The position numbers and the translations under genes are program-made. A stretch of DNA of 64,000 nucleotides from CAVVNC01 sp963750015 (GTDB taxonomy: Bacteria > Desulfobacterota > Syntrophorhabdia > Syntrophorhabdales > WCHB1-27), in NCBI GenBank assembly GCA_963750015.1, contig CAVVPU010000059.1, positions 14,181 to 78,180 on the forward strand, given 5' to 3'. Positions 43,262-52,382 of the stretch are shown piece by piece; positions within the stretch are counted from its first letter, which is position 1; each line of letters starts with the position of its first letter. Under the pieces are notes generated by a model that was not told the DNA's origin, did no database searches, and saw only the letters and a program-made list of their open reading frames with translations.

Positions 43262-45550
43262 ATGACAGATAAGACTTTAGAATATATAGATTACCTCAGA
43301 CTCCTCGAAATACTACAAACCTATTCATCAACTCCATTCATAAAAAATCGCATAGCTGATTTGAGGCCGGCATCCGGTCTTGAAGAGATAGCGGAGCGTC
43401 AGGACCGAGTCGAAGCAGTCCTGGAGATCACCAGATGGCAGGGTCCTATTCCTCTCAAGGAAATCCCCGATATAAAGGAAAAACTCTGGCATCTGACCCT
43501 GGAAGAGTCTGTCCTGGAGGCTTCCGACCTTCTCGCTCTCTCTCATTTTCTCGCCGCTTGTAAAGGAGTTCTCGGCTTTTTGAGGAAGGCCCTCAAAAAG
43601 GAGCCTTATATAGAGTCGGTTATAGAAGGTATGCGACTGGTGCCAGAGGTTGCCGCGAAGATCAGAAAGACGGTGAATGAAGAAGGTTTCATCGAAGACA
43701 GCGCATCTTACGAGCTCTCAAAGATCAGATCGGATCTTTACCAGCTCAAAGAAAGGGCGCGTAAATCCCTTGACCGGATCATGGAAAGAGACGATGTCCG
43801 GCCGGTACTGCAAGATTCCTATGTGGCCATGCGGAACGGCAGGTACGTAATTCCTCTCAAACCAAATTACAATCAGTATTTTCAAGGAATCGTGCACGAT
43901 TATTCCCATTCCCTGAAGACCTCTTTCGTGGAACCGGTCGAGATCATGGAGACGAACAACTCGATTAGTGTGCTCGAAAAGGAGGAAAAGGAGGAGGAAA
44001 AGAGGGTCTTGAGGGATCTGACAAAATCTATCAGGCCCTACGCTCAGGACCTGGCCAAGAACCTGTCTCTCATCGGAGACCTCGATTTCTTTCACACTCT
44101 TGCTCTCTTCTCGACTGCCTTCAACTGCGTGAGACCCAAAGTAGAGCTATCCGGCTCCATCGAGATCCGGGAGGCGGTCAACCCCTTTATCGCGATCTCA
44201 AAAGGGGACAGGGCGGTCCCCATCAATATCGTTATCGGAGAAGATAAACGGGCGACCATCATCAGCGGCCCGAACGCCGACGGCAAAACGGTGGCCCTGA
44301 AAACCGTGGGCCTGCTCGTCGCGATGGCATCGGCAGGACTCTTTATCCCCGCAAAGGAGACACCTAGGGTCCGTCTTTTTCCGGCAATTTATGCAATCAT
44401 GGGAGACGAGCAGAACATCAGCATGGAGCTCTCAACCTTTACCGCTCATATCGAAGCGATCAAGAATGTCTACGAGCGATCACTGGGCGGCGAACTGGTC
44501 CTGATAGATGAAATCGGGGGAGGGACCGAGCCTCAGGAAGCTTCAGCGCTCTCTATGGGCGTTCTGGACGCTTTTGTCGAAAAGAGATGCAAAATCATAG
44601 TTACAACCCATCTTAACCTCCTCAAAGCTTACGGTTCGACCCGGCCTTTCGCCCTGAACGTGGCAACCGATTTCGACCCTCGAACTATGAAGCCGCTTTA
44701 CAGCCTTCTCTACGGGATGGCTGGTGTGAGCAACGCCCTCAAAGTGGCTGAAAAGGCAGGAATGCCTTCTGCCATTATAGAGAAGAGCCGGTCCTACATG
44801 GGGGATCAGGAGTACGTGTTGAACGATCTTATCCACAGCCTCGAAATAGAGAAGAAAGAGGCTGAGGAAGAACGACGGCAGGCGCATCTCTATCGTGATG
44901 AGATGTGGAAACGGCTCGCGATGTTGAAAGAGAGACGGGACGAATATCTGAAAGACGCAGAGGAAAAGTGCAGGATTAAAGTCGCGGAAGTCGACATGGA
45001 GCTTGAGCAGATAAGAAAGGAAGTAGCCCGAAAGGACCGGGATTCTCTGAAGGCTGCCAGGGAACGTGTTTCGACCATGAGGAGGAAGCTTACCCCTCAA
45101 ATCCGGGCATCCGAAACTGAGTTAAAGACAGGTGACTACGTCAGGGTAAGGACAATGGGCAAAGAAGGCTACGTGACGAGTCTCGACGCTGAGAAGAGGA
45201 TGGTCGAGGTCAGCATAGGTAATATGCATATGCGCATCAATAAAGACTATGTGGAGAAATCACTGAGCCAGCCCGGACCGAGAGAGGAAAGGGTTAGCGT
45301 CAATGTGACCGGAATAGAGGTTCCCGAAATTAACGTCCGCGGAATGAGGGTGGATGAAGCCCTTGAAGAAGTCGATCGTTTCATGGATCGGGCGATTGTC
45401 CATGGCGCGCCGCGCCTGAGAATCTTGCACGGAATCGGAACAGGGAAGCTGATGACTGCTATAAGGAGCCATCTTTCGGAAGCAAGCTACGTAAAGGACG
45501 TAATAAAGGATGAGAAGAACTCGGGCGTGACGATAGTAGAGCTGTTATGA
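43262..45550 (+). CDS. mutS2: MutS2 family ATPase/endonuclease
   Basis: A 762-aa MutS2 protein: helical lever/clamp region (1-320), ATPase with Walker A GPNADGKTVALKT (336-348; the usual form is GPNTGGKT), Walker B LVLIDEIGGGTEP, a charged coiled coil (about 510-620) and a C-terminal Smr domain with INVRGMRVDEAL and ILHGIGTGKL. MutS2 acts in recombination control or rescue of collided ribosomes, not mismatch repair. The Smr motif LDLR, important for nuclease activity in studied members, reads INVR here. The gene sits between yqeY and dnaG, overlapping dnaG by four bases. Confidence 0.93.
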   Translation: MTDKTLEYIDYLRLLEILQTYSSTPFIKNRIADLRPASGLEEIAERQDRVEAVLEITRWQGPIPLKEIPDIKEKLWHLTLEESVLEASDLLALSHFLAACKGVLGFLRKALKKEPYIESVIEGMRLVPEVAAKIRKTVNEEGFIEDSASYELSKIRSDLYQLKERARKSLDRIMERDDVRPVLQDSYVAMRNGRYVIPLKPNYNQYFQGIVHDYSHSLKTSFVEPVEIMETNNSISVLEKEEKEEEKRVLRDLTKSIRPYAQDLAKNLSLIGDLDFFHTLALFSTAFNCVRPKVELSGSIEIREAVNPFIAISKGDRAVPINIVIGEDKRATIISGPNADGKTVALKTVGLLVAMASAGLFIPAKETPRVRLFPAIYAIMGDEQNISMELSTFTAHIEAIKNVYERSLGGELVLIDEIGGGTEPQEASALSMGVLDAFVEKRCKIIVTTHLNLLKAYGSTRPFALNVATDFDPRTMKPLYSLLYGMAGVSNALKVAEKAGMPSAIIEKSRSYMGDQEYVLNDLIHSLEIEKKEAEEERRQAHLYRDEMWKRLAMLKERRDEYLKDAEEKCRIKVAEVDMELEQIRKEVARKDRDSLKAARERVSTMRRKLTPQIRASETELKTGDYVRVRTMGKEGYVTSLDAEKRMVEVSIGNMHMRINKDYVEKSLSQPGPREERVSVNVTGIEVPEINVRGMRVDEALEEVDRFMDRAIVHGAPRLRILHGIGTGKLMTAIRSHLSEASYVKDVIKDEKNSGVTIVELL

Positions 45551-47268
45551 ACTCTGTCCTTGATGAAGTATTGGGGAGGGTGAATATCCTGGACGTGGTA
45601 TCCCAGCACGTCAAGCTCAGAAAGGCCGGCAGAAACTTCATAGGCCTGTGCCCGTTTCATAAAGAGAAGACGCCTTCCTTCAGCGTGAGCGTCGAGAAGC
45701 AGATATACTACTGTTTCGGATGCCACGAAGGAGGAAATGCGGTGGCATTCCTCGCCAAATACGAACGTTCCACCTTCCAGGAAGCTCTTGAGAGTCTTGC
45801 GACTCAATTGGGCATCCAGAATCACAAGAGAACGGGGCCGAGAAGAACTCCGGTTTTCGATGCGCTCTCGAAGTTGGCAACCTATTATCAAGAGAACCTG
45901 AAACGGTTCGGACCAGGTCTAAAGTATCTCGCGGATCGCGGTATCAATGGACAGGTTATCGAAGACTTCAGGCTCGGTTACAGCGAAACGACCAATAGCA
46001 ACAGAGATTTTGCGAAGCGCCTCGGCGTACCCCTCGACACGCTAATCTCCAGCGGCATCCTCAAGGTGAGAGAGGGTAGGGGGGATACCTACGACATCTT
46101 TCGCGGAAGGGTCGTCATACCGATCCTCGATGCGAGCGGGAAAGTGGTGGGTTTCGGAGGGCGCGCTTTATCGAAGGACAGCCTGCCAAAATACATAAAT
46201 TCGCCGGAATCGCCGGTGTTTTCGAAGCGTTCCATTCTTTACGGACTGGATAAAGCCAAACGGGAGATCGACGAAAAAGACGAAGCAATCATTGTCGAAG
46301 GCTACTTCGACCTTATCGCCCTTCACGCGGCCGGTATTCGCCACAGCGTGGCCACCCTAGGTACGTCGGTAACCGAAGATCAGATATCCCGTTTGAGGAA
46401 TCATACGGAGAATATCACGCTCATGCTCGATGGAGACGAAGCGGGCGTGAAGAGCGCCCTTCGCCTAATCACGCTCTTCGGCGAAATGGGAATCAATGGA
46501 AAAATGGTAGTCCTGCCCGATGGTCATGATCCGGACAGCTTCTTGCGCAAGGAGGGTCTGCCCGGCTTTCTCCGGATTATGGACAGCAGAAAACCACTGC
46601 TCGATTACTTCTTCGAGTTTCACGTGAAAAAGAACGGTCTGGGAACTCTGGAAGGGCGACTCGGCTTCATACGCACCATTATGCCCTATCTGGAAGAAAT
46701 GAGGGATACGGTCAAGAGAAGACTCTATGTACAGCGTCTTTCCGAGCTCACCGGAGTCGAGGAATACAGGTTCTGGGACACGATGAAGGAGAAACGCAAA
46801 GAGGCCGAAGCGGGCGTCCAGGATGGGTCTGGAAGCGTTGTGGAGAAAAAGCTCGTAGGTATCCTCATAAACAGGCCGCAGGCTATAGAATCCTTAAAAG
46901 AAAAAGGGGGGATAGAATTTATCAGGGACACGGACGTCAGAGAATTGGCGTCCACGGTGATTGACTATTTTAATGATCATGGTTCCATGGACCTCAAGAT
47001 TTTTCTGAATGTAATAGAAAAACCGGAGTTGAGGGACATAGCAATAAGCTCGACTATGGACACAGCCGGGTGTGATGAGCACGAGATGGACAAGATTCTG
47101 TCAGATTATCTGCAATATGCAGAGAACAGACTGATTCGCGAAGAAGCGAAGGGCATCACGGAAAGGTTAGCAAAGGCCGAAGAACAGGGGGATGAGGAAG
47201 CTCTCAGAGAATTGCTCGAGAGAAAAATGCAGGTAGTGACTGCCATGAAGCATAAATCCGCCAAATGA
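45547..47268 (+). CDS. dnaG: DNA primase
   Basis: Makes RNA primers at the replication fork. The 573-aa protein has the N-terminal CHC2 zinc finger (Cys35, His38, Cys56, Cys59 in CPFHKEKTPSF and YYCFGCHEGGN), the RNA-polymerase/Toprim core (IIVEGYFDLIALHAAGI, MLDGDEAG) and a C-terminal helicase-interaction region. ATG overlaps the mutS2 stop by four bases. Confidence 0.96.
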   Translation: MNSVLDEVLGRVNILDVVSQHVKLRKAGRNFIGLCPFHKEKTPSFSVSVEKQIYYCFGCHEGGNAVAFLAKYERSTFQEALESLATQLGIQNHKRTGPRRTPVFDALSKLATYYQENLKRFGPGLKYLADRGINGQVIEDFRLGYSETTNSNRDFAKRLGVPLDTLISSGILKVREGRGDTYDIFRGRVVIPILDASGKVVGFGGRALSKDSLPKYINSPESPVFSKRSILYGLDKAKREIDEKDEAIIVEGYFDLIALHAAGIRHSVATLGTSVTEDQISRLRNHTENITLMLDGDEAGVKSALRLITLFGEMGINGKMVVLPDGHDPDSFLRKEGLPGFLRIMDSRKPLLDYFFEFHVKKNGLGTLEGRLGFIRTIMPYLEEMRDTVKRRLYVQRLSELTGVEEYRFWDTMKEKRKEAEAGVQDGSGSVVEKKLVGILINRPQAIESLKEKGGIEFIRDTDVRELASTVIDYFNDHGSMDLKIFLNVIEKPELRDIAISSTMDTAGCDEHEMDKILSDYLQYAENRLIREEAKGITERLAKAEEQGDEEALRELLERKMQVVTAMKHKSAK

Positions 47269-47277
47269 GGAGTAACC

Positions 47278-48867
47278 ATGTCCGATAATGCTGAAGACAG
47301 GATGAAGATGCTGAGCCTAAACAAGACCGATATGTTTTTCTTGTGTGACGAAAGTCCGGAGAGCGAGGTCTATCTGATGCTGACCCCGGTCGTCGAGGAG
47401 CGGGCGGGGTTTTACGAAGACATGGAATTATTCGACATTGGCAGGGAACAGGAAGAGGTGTTGGATGCCTCGGACAAGTACGTAGGTATCTTCGATGAAG
47501 AAATCGAAGATACCTACGATGAGGAACTCACCAATCCCATCAAACATTACATCAAGGAAATGGGTGGAGTGGGATTGCTCACCAGGGAAGGAGAAAAGGA
47601 GATCGCTGTACGCATGGAAGAGGCGAAAAACGAGATCAAGGAAATCGTCCTCTCCTTTCCAGTGACGATAAAGGAATTGCTCAATGCATACGCAGGTTTA
47701 AGGATGTCGAAGCTCAGCCTCAAGGACATAACGTCAGAGGCGGAAGATGAGGATGAAGCAGACTCGGAGGCAGAGTTTCAAAAACAGAAGATATTGGAAC
47801 TGTTGGAAAGGTTGAAGAAGATCCACAACCAATCAATGAAGTCGAAGAGTGTCAAGGAAAGACATCTCTACCAGGCTCAGATAAGGCAGATCATTTCGGA
47901 AATGAACATTGGCAAGAACATCCTCGACAGAATAGTCTTCAGGATGAAAAGGTACGTCGAAAGGATTGAAAAAGTTGAAGCAGAGATCGCATCGGTTATG
48001 CAACAGGAGAATGACCGATGGCGAGTAAAAGAGCTGGGTCTCCTTAAGAAGAAGATCGCGAGGATCGAACAAGAGGCCGGCCTTTCCGGCACAGAGCTGC
48101 GTCGGTTTTACAACCGGATGGAAAGAGCCGAAAAAGAGTGTATAGACGCAAAAAACGACCTCATCAGGGCCAATCTCAGACTGGTCGTAAGCATAGCCAA
48201 GAAGTATATCAACCGGGGCCTCTCTCTTCTCGACCTTGTCCAGGAGGGAAATATAGGCCTTATGAAGGCAGTGGAAAAGTTCGAGTATCGAAGAGGATAT
48301 AAATTCAGTACCTATGCCACTTGGTGGATAAGGCAGGCCATTACGAGAGCGATCGCCGACCAGGCAAGGACCATCAGGATCCCTGTTCATATGATCGAGA
48401 CTATTAACAAGATCATCAGAATCTCACGCGAGCTCGTGCAAGATCTGGGGAGAGAGCCCTTTCCCGATGAAATAGCGGCAAGGATGGGATTTCCGGCCGA
48501 TAAGATAAGAAAGATCCTGCGAATCACGAAAGAGCCGATATCCCTCGAAACGCCGGTAAGCGAGGATGAAGATACGCACCTGTCCGACCTCATAGAAGAC
48601 AAGAACACCCCTGTACCCCAGGATTCCGTCATATTTCGGGACCTTATAGAACAGCTGAACAAGACCCTCTCCACCCTTACTCCCAAAGAAGAGCGAGTGA
48701 TAAGGATGAGATTCGGCATCGGTGAAAGATACGATCACACCCTGGAAGAGGTGGGTCAAATTTTCGATGTTACCAGGGAGAGGATAAGGCAAATCGAAGC
48801 GAAAGCCCTTAAGAAACTTAAGCATCCCACGAGGTCGAAGAGGCTGAAGTGCTTCGCCGATATGTAG
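47278..48867 (+). CDS. rpoD: RNA polymerase sigma factor RpoD (sigma-70)
   Basis: Primary sigma factor, 529 aa. Region 1.2 is NPIKHYIKEMGGVGLLTREG, region 2 runs through NLRLVVSIAKKYINRGLSLL and TYATWWIRQAITRAIADQAR, and region 4 has MRFGIGERYDHTLEEVGQIF and VTRERIRQIEAKALKKLKHP. The acidic N-terminal part (1-75) is shorter than the E. coli region 1.1, and the non-conserved spacer between 1.2 and 2 is short. ATG 47278 follows GAGGAG, 9 bp after dnaG. A 16-bp perfect inverted repeat lies within its coding sequence at 47481-47518. Confidence 0.96.
   Translation: MSDNAEDRMKMLSLNKTDMFFLCDESPESEVYLMLTPVVEERAGFYEDMELFDIGREQEEVLDASDKYVGIFDEEIEDTYDEELTNPIKHYIKEMGGVGLLTREGEKEIAVRMEEAKNEIKEIVLSFPVTIKELLNAYAGLRMSKLSLKDITSEAEDEDEADSEAEFQKQKILELLERLKKIHNQSMKSKSVKERHLYQAQIRQIISEMNIGKNILDRIVFRMKRYVERIEKVEAEIASVMQQENDRWRVKELGLLKKKIARIEQEAGLSGTELRRFYNRMERAEKECIDAKNDLIRANLRLVVSIAKKYINRGLSLLDLVQEGNIGLMKAVEKFEYRRGYKFSTYATWWIRQAITRAIADQARTIRIPVHMIETINKIIRISRELVQDLGREPFPDEIAARMGFPADKIRKILRITKEPISLETPVSEDEDTHLSDLIEDKNTPVPQDSVIFRDLIEQLNKTLSTLTPKEERVIRMRFGIGERYDHTLEEVGQIFDVTRERIRQIEAKALKKLKHPTRSKRLKCFADM
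47481..47518 (+). repeat. 16-bp perfect inverted repeat inside rpoD
   Basis: CGTAGGTATCTTCGAT (47481-47496) and its exact reverse complement ATCGAAGATACCTACG (47503-47518) flank a 6-nt loop. In the mRNA this is a very stable hairpin about 200 nt into rpoD, encoding part of the acidic N-terminal region (VGIFDEEIEDTYDE). Confidence 0.9.
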
Positions 48868-48918
48868 ATTGGTCAAAATGTCGTCGGTAAAACAAGGCAA
48901 CGGCGGAGATTACGGATC

Positions 48919-48956
48919 GTGATAGGCATTGGCTACCTATCCAGGCTATCACTTTT
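48919..48956 (+). terminator. Putative terminator after rpoD
   Basis: GTGATAG (48919-48925) and CTATCAC (48946-48952) make a 7-bp stem enclosing a 20-nt loop that holds a second small stem (CTACCTATCC region), followed by TTTT at 48953-48956. It lies 52 nt after rpoD and just before the convergent ald gene end. The large loop lowers confidence. Confidence 0.4.
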
Positions 48957-49136
48957 CAGCTAGTTACCGGCTGTGCGAAGTCCTGCCTGGAGGAGCAGGT
49001 CCAGGGAATGAAAGGGAAGACCGAAGGTGTCTGCTACCGCCCTGTATGTCACCTTTCCCTCGACAAGGTTAACCCCTCTTTTGAGCGCTTTATCCTGTAG
49101 CGCCGCACGTTGCCAACCATTTTCAGCGAGACTAAG

Positions 49137-50033
49137 GACTTATCCGTAAATAGGAGTCACCTTCCTCCAGCATATGATCGCGGCAGCGAGGTGAAGGAGA
49201 GCCTCGTAGCTTTCAGTAAGCTTCTCATATCTGACGAGGAGCTTTCTGAATCGGTTGAACCAGGAATGGGCCGCTTCCACCACCCAGCGTCGATTCTTCC
49301 AAGGACGCCCTCGCCCTCGTCTGCGGTTCCTTCGTGGAATCCGTGGTATGTAGCCCTTTATACCGATCTGTTCGCGAACCGCATCGCCATCATAACCTTT
49401 ATCCGCATACAGGAATCGCTCCCTGCCTTTTGGAAGATCGACGATGAGGGCATCGAGCACGGCAGAGAACTGACTGAGATCATGTCGATGGGCCCCGGTA
49501 ACGATCAGCGACAGCGGGACGCCACGAGCGTCCACCAGGATGTGCCGCTTGCTTCCTTTTTTTTCCCCGGTCCGTCGGGTTAGGACCGGTTGCTTCTCGG
49601 GCCAGAGGCGCTTTGATCGTGCTCCCGTCGATGCTCTGCCATTTCCAGGCAATCCCCTCCATCTCATCATACTCCGCGAGGCCTGCGCGCCACAGGGCGA
49701 GAAAGAAGCCTGTTTTCAGCCACTGCCTGAAGTACTTGTGAATCGAGCTCGCACTCCCGAACCGTTCCTTGGGCAATGACTTCCACTGGCAGCCTGTCCT
49801 GAGCACAAAGACGATGCCTTCGAACACACGCCGCTCGGACATCGGCTTGCGTCCGCCTCCGGGCTTTCTCCTGAATGTCTTACCCGGCTCTCGTTCTCGC
49901 TTTGGAATGAATGGTTCCACACGTCTCCAGAACTCGTCGGATACTTCCCATGACCGGACCTTTGCCATACCCACCTCCTGGGCTAAAGTGTAGTATAGCT
50001 GGGGGCTTAAGTCAAGTTAATTACGGATAAGTT
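49137..50033 (-). mobile_element. IS5-family (IS427-like) insertion sequence
   Basis: An element of about 0.9 kb with inverted ends: both termini read (G/A)ACTTATCCGTAA inward (left from 49137, right from 50033). It is flanked by CTAAG on both sides (49132-49136 and 50034-50038), a direct repeat expected from target duplication; if the terminal G belongs to the element the repeat is CTAA, the pattern usual for this family. It carries a two-frame DDE transposase and sits inside ald. Confidence 0.9.
49140..49968 (-). CDS. IS5-family transposase in two overlapping frames (OrfA/OrfB)
   Basis: OrfA (ATG at 49966-49968 to 49480) opens with a DUF4096-like region (SDEFWRRVEPFIP, FRRKPGGGRKPMSERRVFEG) and holds the first catalytic Asp in WQSIDGSTIKAP. 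OrfB (in frame to TAA at 49140-49142) holds the rest: GSKRHILVDARGVPL, the second Asp in LYADKGYDGDAV and the Glu in VVEAAHSWFNRFRKLL. The frames meet at a run of eight A (minus strand, 49557-49564), where slippage of ribosome or polymerase would fuse them; the OrfB frame is one base downstream of the OrfA frame. AGGAGG precedes the OrfA ATG. The DDE residues look complete, so the element may be active. Confidence 0.88.
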
Positions 50034-51046
50034 CTAAGTACGTAGGGCAGGGTGTTGACTGTCAGGGCACGGGTCGCGGTGCGCGGAACGGCCCCGGGCA
50101 TGTTCGCCACCGTATAGTGGACAACCCCCTCTTCGATATATATCGGGCTACCATGGGTCGTCGGCCTCGAGGTCTCGGCCGTGCCACCCTGGTCTATGGC
50201 TACATCAACAAGGACCGATCCTCTCTTCATGTCCCTTATCATCCCGCGATCGATCAGACGAGGGGCTCTCGCACCGTGCACGAGGACGGCACAGATTACA
50301 AGGTCAGCATAGCCAAGAAGAGTCCTGATGTTATAGTCGTCCGCCATCATGGTGGTGGCCCGACCCTGAAAAAGAGTATCCATGGCCCTTAACCGCCTGG
50401 GGTCGATATCGAGGATAGTCACGGAAGCACCCATACCAAGGGCAATACGTGCCGCGTTCGATCCGACACTGCCCGCGCCGAGGACGACAACCTGGGCAGG
50501 TGGGACGCCAGGAACTCCCCCAAGGAGCACTCCTCTGCCGCCAAAGGTCTCTTCGAGATACTTGGCCCCCTCCTGGGGAGCCATCCTTCCGGCAATCTCG
50601 CTCATGGGGGAAAGAAGGGGAAGGAATCCCTCATCCGTCTCGACAGTCTCGTACGCTATTGCGATGACTTTTTGTTTAAGCAGACTGAGAGTAAGAGTCT
50701 CGGATGCGGCGAGGTGGAGATAGGTAAAGAGGATCTGTCCCTGCCTTAACATCTCACACTCGGTCGGCAAGGGCTCCTTGACCTTCAGAATTAAGTCGCT
50801 ATCCCCGTAGACCCCGTGAGCGTCCGGTGCGATCTGCGCGCCTGCCCGTTCATACGCTATATCGTCGAAGCCGCTCCCTGTGCCTGCGCTCTTCTGTACG
50901 ACAACCTTATGTCCCCGTGCCACTATGGTTTGGACCCCTCCCGGGACAATCGCCACGCGGTTCTCTTCATTCTTGATTTCCCGTGGAATTCCAATTACCA
51001 TTCTCCCTCCCCATGAGCTCCGTTATCGTTCTCTTTCACTGTCATT

Positions 51047-51075
51047 ATTATAAATGGGATAGCGGCCCTTGTCAG
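51047..51075 (-). promoter_or_regulatory. Promoter of ald
   Basis: On the minus strand CTGACA (51070-51075), a 17-nt spacer and a perfect TATAAT (51047-51052), about 46 nt upstream of the ald start. The remainder of 51002-51214 shows no gene. Confidence 0.65.
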
Positions 51076-51214
51076 AGGAATGGTAGACCGTCGAGGGGCA
51101 GAGACAACGGCGGACAGCATTGGGGCCAAGTGATCCGAGTAGCGCCGCAAAACGGAACCTTCTGCCGTATAACCTATAAGGGGAAATGCCTTCGAAAAAA
51201 AGAAGGGGAAATCA

Positions 51215-51829
51215 CTATGTCCGCTCCTGCACAGTCGGTTCCCGCTTCTGTTGAAGAAGGAGTGTCATGAGCTTCGAACGACTCGAAGTATTGTACTTCT
51301 TGAATATTCTGTTAAGATGGGCTTTTACCGTATGCTCGCTCAGGGAGAGGGAAGCAGCTATCTCCTTGTTGGTATATCCTCGGCACACGTAATCGATGAT
51401 CTCTTTTTCCCTTTCCGTGATCCCATCGCCCTTCGGCGACGGTTGGGCCGATGTTCCCTGGTGGAGAAATGCCTTAAGCATACTGTTGTCCACCCATATC
51501 TGCCCTTCGTTTACCACCTCGAGGGCCTTTTTGAATAGGCTCAGCTCGGTGCTCACCGAAAGAACCCCATGAGTGGGGAAGGAGAGGAGAGCGGTAACGA
51601 TCTTTTCCTTCTCCACCCCGGTGTCCATAAGAAGCACCTTAGCAAGAGGATAGGATGCGAAAAGATCCCTATTAATGGTATTGATGTCGACCAGGATCAC
51701 ATTGGGATGAAACCCATCCGGAAGCGACTCATGCTGCATCGCCGTGACTCCCTGATAACCGTTACTCAGCAAAAGACTATTGATCCCCTCCGACACGAGA
51801 CAACTGCACAAATTCACAAGCACATTCAT
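51215..51829 (-). CDS. LuxR-type regulator with degenerate receiver-like domain
   Basis: A 204-aa protein. The C-terminal half is a GerE/LuxR helix-turn-helix: GITEREKEIIDYVCRGYTNK then EIAASLSLSEHTVKAHLNRI (about 135-175). The N-terminal half has the length and strand pattern of a response-regulator receiver (ILVDIN with an Asp near 48) but lacks the acidic pair normally near residue 10 and the conserved Lys, so classical phosphorylation is doubtful. No sensor kinase gene is adjacent. ATG at 51827-51829 with GAGGTGGAG upstream. It lies downstream of gspI on the same strand after 175 bp of AT-richer, gene-free DNA (51830-52004) that probably holds its promoter. Confidence 0.85.
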   Translation of the reverse strand: MNVLVNLCSCLVSEGINSLLLSNGYQGVTAMQHESLPDGFHPNVILVDINTINRDLFASYPLAKVLLMDTGVEKEKIVTALLSFPTHGVLSVSTELSLFKKALEVVNEGQIWVDNSMLKAFLHQGTSAQPSPKGDGITEREKEIIDYVCRGYTNKEIAASLSLSEHTVKAHLNRIFKKYNTSSRSKLMTLLLQQKREPTVQERT

Positions 51830-52004
51830 GACTCCACCTCAACTCAAGGGATGAGATATACGTATAAACTATAGTTGTGCCTCCCTATACTTTGCTACTA
51901 AGCCACCTCGCTCAGTTTATAGGGCACATTAAATGTTAGACTTTTATATAAGGAAGTGCAACAAAAAAGGTACGTGGAAAGGCACCTAGGGTTAACAAAA
52001 TGGG

Positions 52005-52382
52005 TTACTGCTTCACGATCAAGTCGGTCATCATTACTGAACGACGCTTATTGTCCCAGAATACTTCTATATCGATCTGGCGCACGTTCTGGATGGGGGT
52101 CTCGCTCACAACCACATTGTAAGAGGAATTAGGCGGGTCTTTCCCCTCGAGGAGGCCTTCAGTCTTTCCGATTTCAGGAAAACCTTTGCTCTCAACCTCC
52201 TTGAGCTTCTCGTCGGCAGCGATGGTTGCATTCGTAATGTTCCTCGCAACCTCTTCAAGGTCCATCGAACTTACGACTAACGTGATAAAGGAGACGAGGG
52301 CGAGAGAGGCGACAGCCATCGCCACCATTACCTCAAGAAGGGTTGTTCCTGTCTCTGATCGGCATTTCCTGGGCGTAGCCAT
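52005..52382 (-). CDS. gspI: Type II secretion minor pseudopilin, GspI-like
   Basis: A 125-aa prepilin-like protein with a type III signal: basic leader, then G-TTLLEVMVAMAVASLALVS, with Glu at +5 after the cleavage Gly. Position at the end of the CDEFGHI series and size fit GspI, which helps to start pseudopilus assembly with J and K. Its start overlaps gspH by 50 nt. Last gene of the cluster. Confidence 0.8.
   Translation of the reverse strand: MATPRKCRSETGTTLLEVMVAMAVASLALVSFITLVVSSMDLEEVARNITNATIAADEKLKEVESKGFPEIGKTEGLLEGKDPPNSSYNVVVSETPIQNVRQIDIEVFWDNKRRSVMMTDLIVKQ

Larger units (their letters stand above)
48960..51001 (-). pseudogene. ald: Alanine dehydrogenase, interrupted by an IS5-family element
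   Basis: The 5' part (51001 down to 50034) encodes IGIPREIKNEENRVA, GSGFDDIAYERAGAQI, PLLSPMSEIAGRMA, VVLGAGSVGSNAARIALGMG and NMPGAVPRTATRALT, all typical of NAD-dependent alanine dehydrogenase. Reading stops a few codons into the insertion. The 3' part (49131 down to 48960) encodes SLAENGWQRAAL and GVNLVEGKVTYRAVADTFGL, the normal C-terminus, ending TAG. Removing the element and one copy of CTAAG restores an uninterrupted 379-aa frame, the usual family length. The insertion removes the last 57 residues or so, including part of the substrate domain. ATG at 50999-51001 follows GGGGAGGGAGA. In life the enzyme would deaminate alanine to pyruvate with NAD. Confidence 0.9.

Noticed and set aside
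49670..49974. Plus-strand open frames across the IS element
   Set aside because: They are antisense shadows of the transposase, which carries the DDE residues on the minus strand.
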